The notes: a model not told the origin generated them from the sequence alone. DNA of 64,000 bases from CAVZQN01 sp963837395 (GCA_963837395.1 CAWINI010000004.1:1178001-1242000), one strand, 5' to 3'. Numbered from the stretch's first letter, positions 27,653-37,715 are shown. Numbers and translations: made by a program.

Positions 27653-29951
27653 ATGATTCTTGACCGATACATAATTAAAGAAATTATTCCAAATGTATTT
27701 ATTGGCTTGATGATTTTCACATTCGTCATGCTGATGAATCAAATTCTTGTGCTGGCTGAAATCCTGATCACTCGACACGTGGATTTCATCAACATTTTCT
27801 TGATAATTTATTACAGTCTCCCCGCTCTCACAGTACTAACTATTCCAATGTCTCTTCTGCTTGGAATTCTACTCGGACTCGGACGTCTGAGTACCGATAG
27901 CGAACTCACAGTAATGAGAGCAGCAGGTATCAGCCTCTATCGCATTGCTGTCCCAATCCTGGCTCTCTCCCTTCTTTGCTGGGGCCTCAGCTCATATTTA
28001 ATTCATGTTGCCGTCCCCAAAGGAAACTATGCTTTCGCGCGTTTCATGTACAAGATTATCACGACCAATGCGACCAGCGAAATGAAACCACGCGTATTTA
28101 ATAATCGTTTTCCAGGCAAAGTAATTTATGTTCAGGACATTCCAAGTCAGGATGGAAATCTTTGGAAAGGGGTGATGATTTATGATGAATCAACACCAGA
28201 AAAGCCGCGCTTGATTCTGGCAAAAGAAGGAATTGTACAAACACATTCGGCTAAAAATGAGCTGGAATTAGAATTAAGGAATGGTAGTTGGCATGAAGTA
28301 AATCCGCGGCAGCCGCAGGATTACACTTCAGTATTTTTCTTTCAAAACATTTTCCCAATTCCGATACCCGGTCAATTTTCAAACGAACTTCCAAAAGGTG
28401 AACGCGATCAAACTGTCAATGAACTCCGGAAGTCGATACAGGAGAATCGCGCAAAAAAGCTTCCATGGGCTTATTTAGAAGTAGAAATTCAAAAAAAATA
28501 TGCAATCCCGGCTGCCTGTTTTGTTTTTGGATTTTTGGCCATCGCTCTTGGTGTGAGCTCCCGGCGTGGAGGACGTTCATCAGCATATGCAATTAGCATT
28601 GGAATCATTTTGATTTACTACATCTTTCTGATTGGAGGCGAACGTTTTGGTGATGCGCAAACAGTATCACCATGGTTAGCTGCATGGGCCGGAAATATCG
28701 CGCTCGGAATACTGGGTGTTATTGTTTTCTTACAGTCGAATAGCAGCGCATTGAGTGCTGGATTTTCAAAACTTGCTTCTAAGGCCAGGCGCAAGCGCGA
28801 AGAAGCAAAAGAACGCTCAGTTCAAACGCGCCGAATCCGTGTTGTTCTTAGAATTCAACGTTTCCCGTTTCGAGTTTTTACCTTGCTGGATAAATACATC
28901 GTGCGCGAATTTCTAAAAGTTTTTGCGCTGACATTGATAGCACTGGTAGTGATTGCGGAAGTGATTGTTGCAACTCAGCTGGTAGATGATTTGTTCAAAA
29001 ACAAAGTAGGTTTGAATATTCTGATGCAATATTTGAAATTTAATTTCCCGCAGTGGATCTTCTGGGTTTTGCCAGTGAGTGCCATGACAACAACACTCGT
29101 GACATTTGGGATGTTGACACGTCACAGCGAAGTGATCGCAATGCGATCCAGCGGAATCAGTCTTTATCGAATTGCAGTTCCGGTAATCGGCCCTTGCTTT
29201 ATGTCTATGCGGACTCGCTTATTGGCTTCAAGATTACATCCTTCCTGTCACAAATAAGATTGCAAATAACTATCGCGCACAAATTAAAGGAGAACCTCCT
29301 GAATTGTTTTCTTCATTCGAGCGGCATTGGTTAAGCGGAGCAAATGGTTTTTATAACTATGACGTTTTCGATATTCGAAAAAACACCATGTATGGATTTT
29401 CCGTTTATATGGTGGATCTACAAAATTTTATTTTGACAAAACGTGTTTATGCGAGACAAGCTACATTTCAAAATAACAAATGGCTTCTCAAACAAGGTTG
29501 GCAGCGCACTTTCGTACACGGACGCGCAAAATATGAACCATTCAAATCTGAAGACATTAAGCTGCCAGTAACTCCTGATTATTTCCGAACTGAACAAGAA
29601 CTACCATCAGAGATGACATTTAATGAGTTGCGAGATTATGTCCAAAAAATAAAAGCGCGAGGTTTTGATTTCGTACGTTTCGCAGTAGATCTGCAAGCAA
29701 AATTATCGTTCCCAACAGTCTCATTGATCCTTACATTGATTGCGATTCCATTTTCATTCACCACCGGCAAACGCGGAGCTTTGTTCGGAATCGGATTGAG
29801 TATTGTGATGGGAATCGTATTTTGGTTTTTTCTGGCTCTTACAAAATCGCTAGGCTATCTGGAAATCTTGAATCCATTTCTTGCAGCATGGACACCCAAT
29901 ATTCTTGCGACACTACTCGCACTGTATTTGCTTTTCAAACTTAGAACTTAA
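27653..29951 (+). CDS. lptFG: LptF-LptG permease fusion, one frameshift
   Basis: Inner-membrane permease subunits of the LptB2FGC lipopolysaccharide exporter, normally two genes. The LptF part (about 1-370) starts ILDRYIIKEIIPNVFIG and has six predicted membrane segments. A basic linker (KARRKREEAKERSVQTRR) follows, and then the LptG part starts LLDKYIVREFLKVFALTL with no stop codon or ribosome site between. The frame breaks at the CCC run 29191-29193. Removing one C restores VIGLALCLCGLAYWLQDYIL and the remaining LptG to the TAA at 29949, about 765 residues in total. Lipid A genes elsewhere in the window support LPS export. Confidence 0.9.
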
Positions 29952-29977
29952 CCGCAGAGACTTAGAGCCTCTGCGGT
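29951..29977. repeat. palindrome after lptFG
   Basis: Arms ACCGCAGAG (29951-29959) and CTCTGCGGT (29969-29977) pair perfectly. The first base is the last A of the lptG stop codon. There is no T tract, so it is not a classical intrinsic terminator. Confidence 0.75.
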
Positions 29978-29990
29978 AAAAAATAATTCG

Positions 29991-30317
29991 ATGCCGATAT
30001 ACGTAGAAACTTTTAGATGTACCGTTTCACCAGCTGATTGTGATCATGCGCAGACGGATTTTCATCGCGAATTAAAAGCCGGAGATGTGATTGCGCTCGA
30101 ATCGACAATTGTGAAGTTAGAAAATAAATCCGGCACTTTTCATCATCGGCTCAGAAATGTTGCAACCGATGAAGTGGCGATGAGCACAGAGTTTAAGTGC
30201 GTTCTACTCGATTTAGAAACAAGAAAAGCGGCGGTTATTCCGGAAGATATCAGAAAAACCGCCGTGAAAAACTTCGAATGCGTTGTAGTGGCGAGTGGAA
30301 GCTCGCCTAGCGTTTAA
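29991..30317 (+). pseudogene. hot-dog thioesterase remnant with internal deletion
   Basis: 108 residues. The N-terminus (MPIYVETFRCTVSPADCDH) matches the start of acyl-CoA/4-hydroxybenzoyl-CoA-type thioesterases. From HRELKAGDVIALESTIV onwards it matches the second half of the same family. The 60-70 residues that normally lie between them, including the central helix and catalytic region, are absent. Only five or six residues join the halves. The C-terminal VASGSSPSV is translated from a palindromic repeat. An active enzyme is unlikely. A real deletion or a collapsed assembly could both explain this. Confidence 0.65.
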
Positions 30318-30346
30318 GTGGAAGGCGACCTGCCGGTCGCCCCTAC
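30285..30346. repeat. double-hairpin palindrome at the end of the thioesterase remnant
   Basis: Outer GTAG/CTAC arms enclose two stems: GGCGAG/CTCGCC (30290-30307) and GGCGACC/GGTCGCC (30324-30341). It supplies the last codons and TAA stop of the upstream gene. Confidence 0.75.
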
Positions 30347-30356
30347 AAAAAATTTA

Positions 30357-31613
30357 TTACGTGCCTTCTTGCCAGGAGGCGAGATACTTTTCCTGCTCCC
30401 CGCTGAGTTTATCAATCTGAACCCGCATTGTTTCCAATTTTAATCGTGCAATTTCCTTGTCAATTTTTTCCGGCACAACATAAACTTGCTTCTGCAATGT
30501 CTTTGCACTTTTCAGCAAATATTCAACCGATAGAGCCTGATTTGCGAAACTCATATCCATCACCATCGCGGGATGACCTTCTGCTGCGGAAAGATTTACA
30601 AGACGTCCTTCTGCCAGTAAATAAAGCTTGCGTCCGTCATTTGTTAAATATTCTTCAACAAAATCGCGAACAGTGCGATGTGATTTTGACATCGCTTCCA
30701 ATGAAGGAATATCTATTTCAACATTGAAATGTCCGGAGTTGCATACGATCGCGCCACTCTTCATTGCTTCAAAGTGCCGTTTTGCTAAAACGCTCTTGTT
30801 TCCTGTTACGGTTACAAAGACATCTCCAATTTTTGCTGCCTCATCCATGGTCATAACTTCGAAGCCATCCATAACCGCTTCAAGCGCGCGCAACGGATCG
30901 ACTTCGGTAACAATTACATGGGCACCCAAACCCTTAGCCCGTTGTGTTACACCTTTTCCGCACCAGCCGTAACCTGCAACCACAAATCGCTGACCGGCAA
31001 TTAATACATTTGTGGATCTAATTATTCCGTCAATTGTGCTCTGCCCTGTTCCATATCGATTATCAAACATGTGTTTGGTGTTGGCATCATTCACTGCAAT
31101 GATCGGATACTTCAAAACGCCTTCTGCAGCCATACTTCGTAAACGGATAATTCCGGTTGTCGTTTCTTCCGTTCCGCCGAAAACATCTTTTAACAATTCA
31201 GTTTGTTTGGTATGCAACACGCTGACAAGATCCGCACCATCATCCATTGTGAACTGAGGTTTGTGCGATAAACATTGGAGAATGTGTTTATAGTAAGTGT
31301 CATTGTCTTCGCCTTTAATTGCGAACACCGGGATGTTGTGATTTTTGACTAACGCTGCAGCAGCATCATCCTGAGTTGAGAGTGGATTTGATGCGCAAAG
31401 TTGAACATTTGCGCCACCGGCCTGAAGAACCAGCATCAAATTTGCTGTCTCAGTAGTTACATGAAGACATGCAGAGATGCGTAAACCCTTCAATGGTTTT
31501 TCTTGTTCAAAGCGTTGCTTAATTGCCATCAGAACGGGCATATTTTGTTGCGCCCATTCGATATGTAATTCGCCTTTTTCGGCTAGAGATAGATCTTTTA
31601 CATCATGTTCCAT
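30357..31613 (-). CDS. ahcY: adenosylhomocysteinase
   Basis: NAD-dependent hydrolysis of S-adenosylhomocysteine to adenosine and homocysteine. The product of about 418 residues has the NAD-binding loop VAGYGWCGKGVTQRAKGLGA (near 208-227) and the substrate segment DDGADLVSVLH. The NAD/Lys-containing stretch GTGQSTIDGIIRSTN and the C-terminal HPAMVMDMSFANQAL are also present. I chose the ATG at 31613 (MEHDVKDLSL) because GAGGG lies eight bases upstream. It follows metK by 39 bases on the same strand, so the two probably form a methyl-cycle operon. Confidence 0.95.
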   Translation of the reverse strand: MEHDVKDLSLAEKGELHIEWAQQNMPVLMAIKQRFEQEKPLKGLRISACLHVTTETANLMLVLQAGGANVQLCASNPLSTQDDAAAALVKNHNIPVFAIKGEDNDTYYKHILQCLSHKPQFTMDDGADLVSVLHTKQTELLKDVFGGTEETTTGIIRLRSMAAEGVLKYPIIAVNDANTKHMFDNRYGTGQSTIDGIIRSTNVLIAGQRFVVAGYGWCGKGVTQRAKGLGAHVIVTEVDPLRALEAVMDGFEVMTMDEAAKIGDVFVTVTGNKSVLAKRHFEAMKSGAIVCNSGHFNVEIDIPSLEAMSKSHRTVRDFVEEYLTNDGRKLYLLAEGRLVNLSAAEGHPAMVMDMSFANQALSVEYLLKSAKTLQKQVYVVPEKIDKEIARLKLETMRVQIDKLSGEQEKYLASWQEGT

Positions 31614-31652
31614 ATTAATTCCCTCGCGATTCACCACGCAGACAGAAAAAAA

Positions 31653-32825
31653 TTACTTAACGTCTGCTGTGGCTACATGAAGATGATTTGCAGAATTGCG
31701 GAGAGCTTCAGCTTTATCCGTTTTTTCCCAACTAAATGAATCTTCAGTTCGGCCAAAATGTCCGAATGCAGCAGTCTTCTTGTAAATCGGACGCCGCAAC
31801 TGCAATGTTTCAATAATTCCTTTCGGGGTCAAACTGAAATGCTCACGAACAAGATCGCTGAGCTTTGAGTCATCGATCTTTGCTGTTCCAAATGGATCTA
31901 CAAGCACGCTCACTGGCTCTGCAACACCGATTGCATATGCAAGTTGAATTTGAACTTTGTCACACAACCCTGCTGCAACAAGATTTTTTGCAATGTAACG
32001 TGCCATATAACAAGCGGAGCGATCGACTTTCGTTGGATCCTTCCCGGAAAAAGCTCCACCACCATGAGGAGCCATTCCACCGTAAGTATCAACAATAATT
32101 TTGCGGCCGGTTAATCCAGTATCACCATGCGGACCGCCAATTTCAAAACGTCCAGTAGGATTGATAAAATATTTTGTCTTGGAATCAATAAAATCTGATT
32201 TCACAACATTTGCAATCACATGATCTCTTAAATCAGCATTGATTTTTGCTTGTTCAACTGAAGGACTATGTTGAATTGAAAGAACGATTGTATCGATGCG
32301 AACTGGCATACCATTTTCATATTCAACCGTTACCTGTGATTTGCCATCCGGACGCGCCCAATCCAAAACTCCCGCTCTACGCAGTTCGGAGACTTTGCGT
32401 ACGAGTTTGTGCGCCATCATGATCGGCATTGGCATCAACTCCTCTGTTTCGCGGCTGGCATAACCGAACATCATTCCTTGATCGCCGGCCCCGCCAGTGT
32501 CAACACCCATAGCAATATCTGGAGATTGCTCTTGCACAGTCGAAATTACTGCACAGGTATCGCAATCAAATCCATATTTCGCCCTTGTATATCCAACTTC
32601 CCGAATGGTATCTCGCACAATTTGGGTGAAATCGACATAACAATCAGTAGTGATCTCTCCTGCAATTACCGCACAACCGGTGGTTACAAGAGTTTCACAG
32701 GCAACCCGGCCTTTCGGGTCCTGTGCCATAACAGAATCAAGAATTGCATCAGAAATTTGATCGGCAATCTTATCAGGATGACCTTCCGTCACCGACTCCG
32801 AACTAAACAGTCTTCGGTATCCCAT
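31653..32825 (-). CDS. metK: S-adenosylmethionine synthetase
   Basis: Makes S-adenosylmethionine from methionine and ATP. The 390-residue product has the N-terminal SESVTEGHPDKIADQISDA, the signature GAGDQGMMFGYA and the glycine-rich P-loop-like GGGAFSGKDPTKVDRS. It starts MGYRRLFSSESV after a GGAGG ribosome site. It is upstream of ahcY. The roughly 130-base leader before the gene contains secondary structure, noted separately, but no SAM riboswitch class that I recognise. Confidence 0.96.
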   Translation of the reverse strand: MGYRRLFSSESVTEGHPDKIADQISDAILDSVMAQDPKGRVACETLVTTGCAVIAGEITTDCYVDFTQIVRDTIREVGYTRAKYGFDCDTCAVISTVQEQSPDIAMGVDTGGAGDQGMMFGYASRETEELMPMPIMMAHKLVRKVSELRRAGVLDWARPDGKSQVTVEYENGMPVRIDTIVLSIQHSPSVEQAKINADLRDHVIANVVKSDFIDSKTKYFINPTGRFEIGGPHGDTGLTGRKIIVDTYGGMAPHGGGAFSGKDPTKVDRSACYMARYIAKNLVAAGLCDKVQIQLAYAIGVAEPVSVLVDPFGTAKIDDSKLSDLVREHFSLTPKGIIETLQLRRPIYKKTAAFGHFGRTEDSFSWEKTDKAEALRNSANHLHVATADVK

Positions 32826-32938
32826 TTTTTTAGAATCCTCCGGGAAAAATTGAAGTGATGGGCTTTGAATTTCCTAAAACCCACAAAAGCAGCGTCTAAA
32901 AAACGCTATACGCTACCATAATAGCCCATTCCTGTCAA
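32826..32938 (-). promoter_or_regulatory. metK leader with candidate promoter and hairpins
   Basis: On the minus strand, a perfect TTGACA lies at 32938-32933, but the -10 at 17-base spacing is poor (TAGCGT). Downstream are AGCGT-TTTTTAG-ACGCT, a small stem-loop, and a GGGCT/AGCCC pair enclosing it. GGAGG precedes the metK ATG. No known riboswitch core was recognised. Confidence 0.3.
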
Positions 32939-32956
32939 TTTTGCTTCAGGTTACGG

Positions 32957-35023
32957 CTATGAGCCCTGGGAAATTCTATAGAGATGCACGCCGGGGTCCT
33001 TGTGAATCATGAAGAATCGCAGTTCATTAACGCCTGAACGAAAACAGGATTCCGGAACGATAGAGGCAATTGCTGAATCCTTTCCAAACTTAAATTGTTC
33101 TGCAACTGCACAGATTTTGTTATTGATCGCAATAGCCACTTGAAACTTTTTGACGGAATCTTCCCCATAGATTTTTCCGGTAACCTGTGCCGGCAAAAAA
33201 CCCGACTGAGGATTTACATTCTGATACCATTCTTGATTTTGAAGTTCAATCTTTGAACCCATCTCATTTCTAATTTGAAATTCTGTTAAAGCGCGTCCCA
33301 CCAAATCCGCATTGGCGCCAAAATGAAATACCTTTTCAATCGGACCTGACCCAAAGAGTTGAATCTTTCGCTTCCAGTTCGCAGAATTCTGCATCTGAGG
33401 CTGGTCAATTTTCAAAATTTTACCGGTCCAACCAAACCATCCAAAGGTTGTTTTCTTCTTGCGCTTGTCCGTGTTCTCCGAAAGCAGTGATATGCCATCA
33501 ATGCGCCACGGCAATTGCACATTCAATATTTCAGCGATTGTTGGAAGGATATCGACCGATTCAGCTGGGCGATCATCAATTTTTGATTCGTGTTGATGCG
33601 GATATTTGATAAAGAAAGGAACCATCAAAATATCTTCAAGGTTTGTCATCGTAACTTCCCGACGTTTTTGATTTGGAAGAAATGAAATACCATGATCGGC
33701 GATCATGATTATTAAAGCCTGGTCATAAATACCAGCCGTTTTAAGTCGATCGATTGTTTTTCCTACAAGCCGGTCCACGTACGCAACTTGCAGTAGATAG
33801 CGCTGGTAAGCGCGAGTCGCACTCACTTGATTGCCATTCCACTCTTGAAGGTTGTCTTCAACTGAAAGTGGAGTGGTCCAGCGTCCGATGTTGTAACGAA
33901 CTCCCGATGGAAAATATTCCCAGGGTCCATGTGGAAGTACCGTGTGAAGAAAATAAAGTGGCGTTTTTTTTGATGGTGCAATTGAAGCGATGAATTCTTC
34001 AAAACTACCGCCGCGTCCTTCAAACTTTTTCTTGGGCTGTAGCGATAATCCACCCTTCCAGAAATCTTGCCAGGTTTGATTGATGGATGGAAAATGTTGA
34101 GCAAACTCTGGTGGAAGCACCGTTTGCAAATAAATTGCAGAAGCATCTTCTAAAAGTGATCGCATCCGTTCGTTGAAAGAACCAATATTCCGTGGTGCTT
34201 TCGATAGAAGCCGCGTTAAGCTCTCCATCACTTTCAATTCATATGAATTTTGTAATAGAGCAAATAAATTGTTCGGATGCTCCCAGGCAGTAGGCGATTG
34301 TTTTTTGGTGGGATAAATTCCGCTAAGAATTGCTGGAACTACATCTTCTGTGTGATCACTTACTGCGGTTACATTTCGATACCATGTGCTCTCTGATGCA
34401 AATGCTGCAAAATTTGGAAATGCTGCGGCATCCAGCGAAGCTTTTTCATCAAGCAAGGATCCAATCGGGAATTCATCAAAAACAATGAGAACAACAGGAA
34501 TATTGGAATGGACAACTGGAAATGCTGTTGATACAGCGGGAGCTTTAAGAAGTTGATTGATTTTTGGGGTTGTTAGAAACAGTGCTGGGATCAGTACAAA
34601 AGCAGGAACAAGATAAGTAAAGAAAACGCGAACCGGATGATATCGATAGTAAACCAATAATATCAACGCTGCCAATAAAGAAGCGCCGGTAAGAATTGCG
34701 TAGCCAGATAATAATCTTAGCTGTAGTAATCCGTAAGCCAAAAGAATTAGAAGCAGGACGAACATAAAGAAGGCATGAATCACTTTCTGCAACTTTGAGG
34801 AAATAAGTCTGCAAAAAATCTCAACCAGTGCAAACGCGGCGGGCAAAAGGAAACAAAGAACAACAACCAACATCACAACATCGATCGGTCGATTGCCGCG
34901 GACGATGAAGAACTCTGGACTGCGTGAGAGTACGCTTAAGAGTGGTTGAACGATTGCCAGAAGGATCAGGATTGAAAGATGCAGAATGTCGCGACAGAAT
35001 TCGCGGTCACTGATCGGTCTCAT
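32957..35023 (-). CDS. membrane-anchored sulfatase/phosphotransferase-like protein
   Basis: Alkaline-phosphatase-superfamily enzyme, 688 residues. The N-terminal third (about 1-160) has about five membrane segments. From residue 165 a sulfatase-type domain follows: VVLIVFDEFPIGSLLD (first metal Asp), AVSDHTEDVVPAILSGIYPT (likely Thr nucleophile region, as in LtaS/EptA-like enzymes rather than Cys/Ser sulfatases), LHTVLPHGPWEY and IIMIADHGISF (metal Asp-His). It could transfer phosphoglycerol or phosphoethanolamine to envelope glycans; the substrate is not known. Its start overlaps the upstream gene stop by 4 bases. Confidence 0.8.
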   Translation of the reverse strand: MRPISDREFCRDILHLSILILLAIVQPLLSVLSRSPEFFIVRGNRPIDVVMLVVVLCFLLPAAFALVEIFCRLISSKLQKVIHAFFMFVLLLILLAYGLLQLRLLSGYAILTGASLLAALILLVYYRYHPVRVFFTYLVPAFVLIPALFLTTPKINQLLKAPAVSTAFPVVHSNIPVVLIVFDEFPIGSLLDEKASLDAAAFPNFAAFASESTWYRNVTAVSDHTEDVVPAILSGIYPTKKQSPTAWEHPNNLFALLQNSYELKVMESLTRLLSKAPRNIGSFNERMRSLLEDASAIYLQTVLPPEFAQHFPSINQTWQDFWKGGLSLQPKKKFEGRGGSFEEFIASIAPSKKTPLYFLHTVLPHGPWEYFPSGVRYNIGRWTTPLSVEDNLQEWNGNQVSATRAYQRYLLQVAYVDRLVGKTIDRLKTAGIYDQALIIMIADHGISFLPNQKRREVTMTNLEDILMVPFFIKYPHQHESKIDDRPAESVDILPTIAEILNVQLPWRIDGISLLSENTDKRKKKTTFGWFGWTGKILKIDQPQMQNSANWKRKIQLFGSGPIEKVFHFGANADLVGRALTEFQIRNEMGSKIELQNQEWYQNVNPQSGFLPAQVTGKIYGEDSVKKFQVAIAINNKICAVAEQFKFGKDSAIASIVPESCFRSGVNELRFFMIHKDPGVHLYRISQGS

Positions 35024-37638
35024 TTACTCTGAGCTAACCTTCCGGCAGCAAATTGTAGTTGAGCGTCTCGATTGGGAGCATGGCCATCCAGTTTCGCTTT
35101 CAAAACTTCATCCAGCAGCTCCCGAATTTCAGGACCTTGTTTCATACCCATTTGAACAAGATCATCACCATTGATATCAAGATGGATATCGCGCAGATCA
35201 CGAATGAAGTTTGCAATGCGTTGTTTATGCTCCTGATCTTCAATTCGTGCCATTGCATACAAAATCACTTCAAGCGGATACTCGCGCAATGAAAAATAGA
35301 GCGAGCTTAAATTGTCTCCAGTTTTCAACCGCGAAAAAATGTCGCGGACATTGCTTTTGTAGATTCGCAAAATTTCTTGAACTGCAGACACAAGTTGAAA
35401 TCGCTGTGCTACAACCATCCGTTCAGCACGATTTAGTCTTTCCAAAAGCGCCATCAAATAAATTTTCCAGTGAGGAATTTTTTCGTTTGGAAAATTCAAA
35501 CCGAACCACGCTAGTACGGATTCGACCCGATACAACAACTCTAACAAAAAGGAATCGATTTCAACTGCTGAATGTATGAACGAAAGCAGCTTGTATTGTT
35601 GAAGCATCCGCAACGCTGGGATCGGATGTTTCTCCTGCAATAAATTTCTGAGCTCTGCCCAAAGTCTCTTACCGGTAAGCTTTTCCAGTACACGGCTATC
35701 TACAGCGCCTTTCATTAAGCGCTCAGTATCTTGACTGATTCCGAAATTGAAGCGCGTTGCAAAACGGATCGCACGAAGCGCACGGGTTGGATCATCAATA
35801 AAACTCAGACTGTGCAATACCCTGATTACACCTTGATGCAGATCATCCCAACCACCAAAATAATCGATTAGATGTCCGAAATTGGCGGATGACAAATCAA
35901 TTGCAAGTGTATTAATTGTGAAATCGCGGCGATAAAGATCCTGTCGCAAAATTCCGCCTTGAACCTGCGGCAAAGCAGCTGGCGCATGATACGATTCTGT
36001 GCGCGCAGTAGCGACATCAATCTTAAATCGATCCGAAAAAATTACGCGCGCTGTTCCAAATCTCCTGTGCGCTGCAACCTGACATCCATACGCCTGCGCA
36101 AAATTTTCAGCGAACTTGATTCCATCTCCTTCGACTACGATATCGAGATCTGCAGTATCGCGATGCAACAGAAGATCCCGAATCATTCCCCCAACCAGAT
36201 ACGCTTTCATTCCGATTTGTTCTGCAACCTGACCACTATTTTCGAGTACTTCTAGAATTCGCGAAGGCAACCTCTTGCGCAGCATGGGAGATAAATTTTC
36301 GGATTGACGTCCTTTGCGTAGCGCCATTCGCGCCGGACTGATCTCATAGTGATACCGAAGCAAATCCATCCTGGTAATAATGCCCTCAACATTTTCCGGA
36401 TCACGTCCAACTAAGACAAAGCGTGTACGACCTGAAACCATTGAATCAAAGATTTTTCCTGCCGGAGTGTCTGGATGAATTAAGGGAATTTCAGTCATCA
36501 TAAATTCACGCACAATTCGATCTTGCAAACCGTGAAAAATTGCACCATCAACGATTTGTCTGCTGATCGTTCCTGTAACACGATTCATTTCCCGCACAGC
36601 AAGCGCATTCACTCGAAATGTATTCATTAAATGTGCTGCATCAGAAATTGTTTTCGATGCTTCAACCGCAATGATGTTTCTCTTCATCAAGTCTGAAGCC
36701 TTTTCACGGCGTACTAAATTTTGATAAAGCGCACCCAGTAATTTCTCGCGCGCTTCAATTAAAGTCACACCTTTTAACACTGCCGATGCTGCCATCCTGT
36801 GACCGCCACCACCTAAAGCAGAAGCGATTTGTCCTACATCAACATCGGGCAACTGACTGCGTGCAATCAAATGAACGCGTTTATCCATCAGCACCAGAGC
36901 GAAAAAAACATCGATCGGCTCCAGATCCATTAAACGGTGTACAAGATACGCCGCTTCCGGGACAAATTCAGACCACGAAAACATACTGAGCACGATGTGA
37001 GTTCCTTCCATGTGAATTGCTTCACAACGTGCTACCAGTTCGTTAAAAAAAGCAACTTGCGATGGCTGCAATCGGTGTGTCAACAATCGATTGACGATTG
37101 CCACTTCCCCACCTTGTTCAATGAGCCATAGTGACGCACGAAAATCTTCGGGTGTCGTTCCAATTGACAGAAAATTCGCGGTGTCTTCAAAAATGCCTGC
37201 AAGTAAAATGCTGGCTTCAAAAGAAGAGAGCGGTTCAATTTCGCCTGCCGCTATTTTCTGCATCAACTCCAACACAACAATCGTTGTAGTTGCTCCGACA
37301 TTGGCAGTATGAATCACATCACCATGGAGAGTTGATTGTTCATCCGGATGATGATCGTATATCTCGACTTTTGGCCGAGGCTCCATTTGCAATATGGATG
37401 AAAGTTCACCGATACGATCTTCGCGTGAAGCATCCACCAAAAAAAGATGCGAAACATTTCTAACATCTTTGAGCGGCACCTCGGGAATTTCCATACCTGT
37501 ATCTCGTAAGAAGTGACGCAGGCCTGGTTCCTTTGCACCTGGAAACACGAATACCGCATCAGGGTGAATCTTCAGCAGACCGATCATCGCTGCGAACCCA
37601 TCAAAGTCGGCGTTGAGGTGCGTGGCTATTACTTTCAT
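35020..37638 (-). CDS. DHH-CBS-tRNA nucleotidyltransferase fusion
   Basis: About 872 residues with three modules. A DHH phosphoesterase (about 1-310) has THLNADFDGFAAM, the DHH motif IYDHHPDE and the DHHA1 motif GGGGHRMAAS. Two CBS domains (about 315-440) follow. A class II CCA-adding or A-adding tRNA nucleotidyltransferase/poly(A) polymerase (about 465-872) has YLVGGMIRDLLLHRDTADLD with catalytic DLDIV. Such fusions are known in Aquifex-like and deltaproteobacterial lineages. I chose the ATG at 37638 (MKVIATHLNAD) over one four codons upstream. It is coupled to the sulfatase-like gene by a 4-base overlap. Whether it adds A only or CCA cannot be decided here. Confidence 0.88.
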   Translation of the reverse strand: MKVIATHLNADFDGFAAMIGLLKIHPDAVFVFPGAKEPGLRHFLRDTGMEIPEVPLKDVRNVSHLFLVDASREDRIGELSSILQMEPRPKVEIYDHHPDEQSTLHGDVIHTANVGATTTIVVLELMQKIAAGEIEPLSSFEASILLAGIFEDTANFLSIGTTPEDFRASLWLIEQGGEVAIVNRLLTHRLQPSQVAFFNELVARCEAIHMEGTHIVLSMFSWSEFVPEAAYLVHRLMDLEPIDVFFALVLMDKRVHLIARSQLPDVDVGQIASALGGGGHRMAASAVLKGVTLIEAREKLLGALYQNLVRREKASDLMKRNIIAVEASKTISDAAHLMNTFRVNALAVREMNRVTGTISRQIVDGAIFHGLQDRIVREFMMTEIPLIHPDTPAGKIFDSMVSGRTRFVLVGRDPENVEGIITRMDLLRYHYEISPARMALRKGRQSENLSPMLRKRLPSRILEVLENSGQVAEQIGMKAYLVGGMIRDLLLHRDTADLDIVVEGDGIKFAENFAQAYGCQVAAHRRFGTARVIFSDRFKIDVATARTESYHAPAALPQVQGGILRQDLYRRDFTINTLAIDLSSANFGHLIDYFGGWDDLHQGVIRVLHSLSFIDDPTRALRAIRFATRFNFGISQDTERLMKGAVDSRVLEKLTGKRLWAELRNLLQEKHPIPALRMLQQYKLLSFIHSAVEIDSFLLELLYRVESVLAWFGLNFPNEKIPHWKIYLMALLERLNRAERMVVAQRFQLVSAVQEILRIYKSNVRDIFSRLKTGDNLSSLYFSLREYPLEVILYAMARIEDQEHKQRIANFIRDLRDIHLDINGDDLVQMGMKQGPEIRELLDEVLKAKLDGHAPNRDAQLQFAAGRLAQSK

Positions 37639-37655
37639 CGTACTAATCATAGCTT

Positions 37656-37715
37656 GAGGATCGAGGATTGAGGATAGTCAGCCTAACTATCCTCTGTACT
37701 CGATCCTCTATTCTC
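37656..37715. repeat. word-type palindrome (GAGGAT words)
   Basis: The left arm GAGGATCGAGGATTGAGGAT is followed by AGT and a short loop. The right arm carries ACTATCCTCTGTACTCGATC and CTCTATTCTC. It fills most of the divergent spacer between the tRNA nucleotidyltransferase fusion and the sigma factor gene. Single copy in this window. Confidence 0.75.

Noticed and set aside
29951..29977. Intrinsic terminator after lptFG
   Set aside because: The stem is good, but neither strand has the following T tract required for a classical intrinsic terminator; listed as a repeat instead.
32826..32956. SAM riboswitch upstream of metK
   Set aside because: The conserved cores of the SAM-I, SAM-II and SAM-III classes were not recognised; kept only as an unclassified structured leader.
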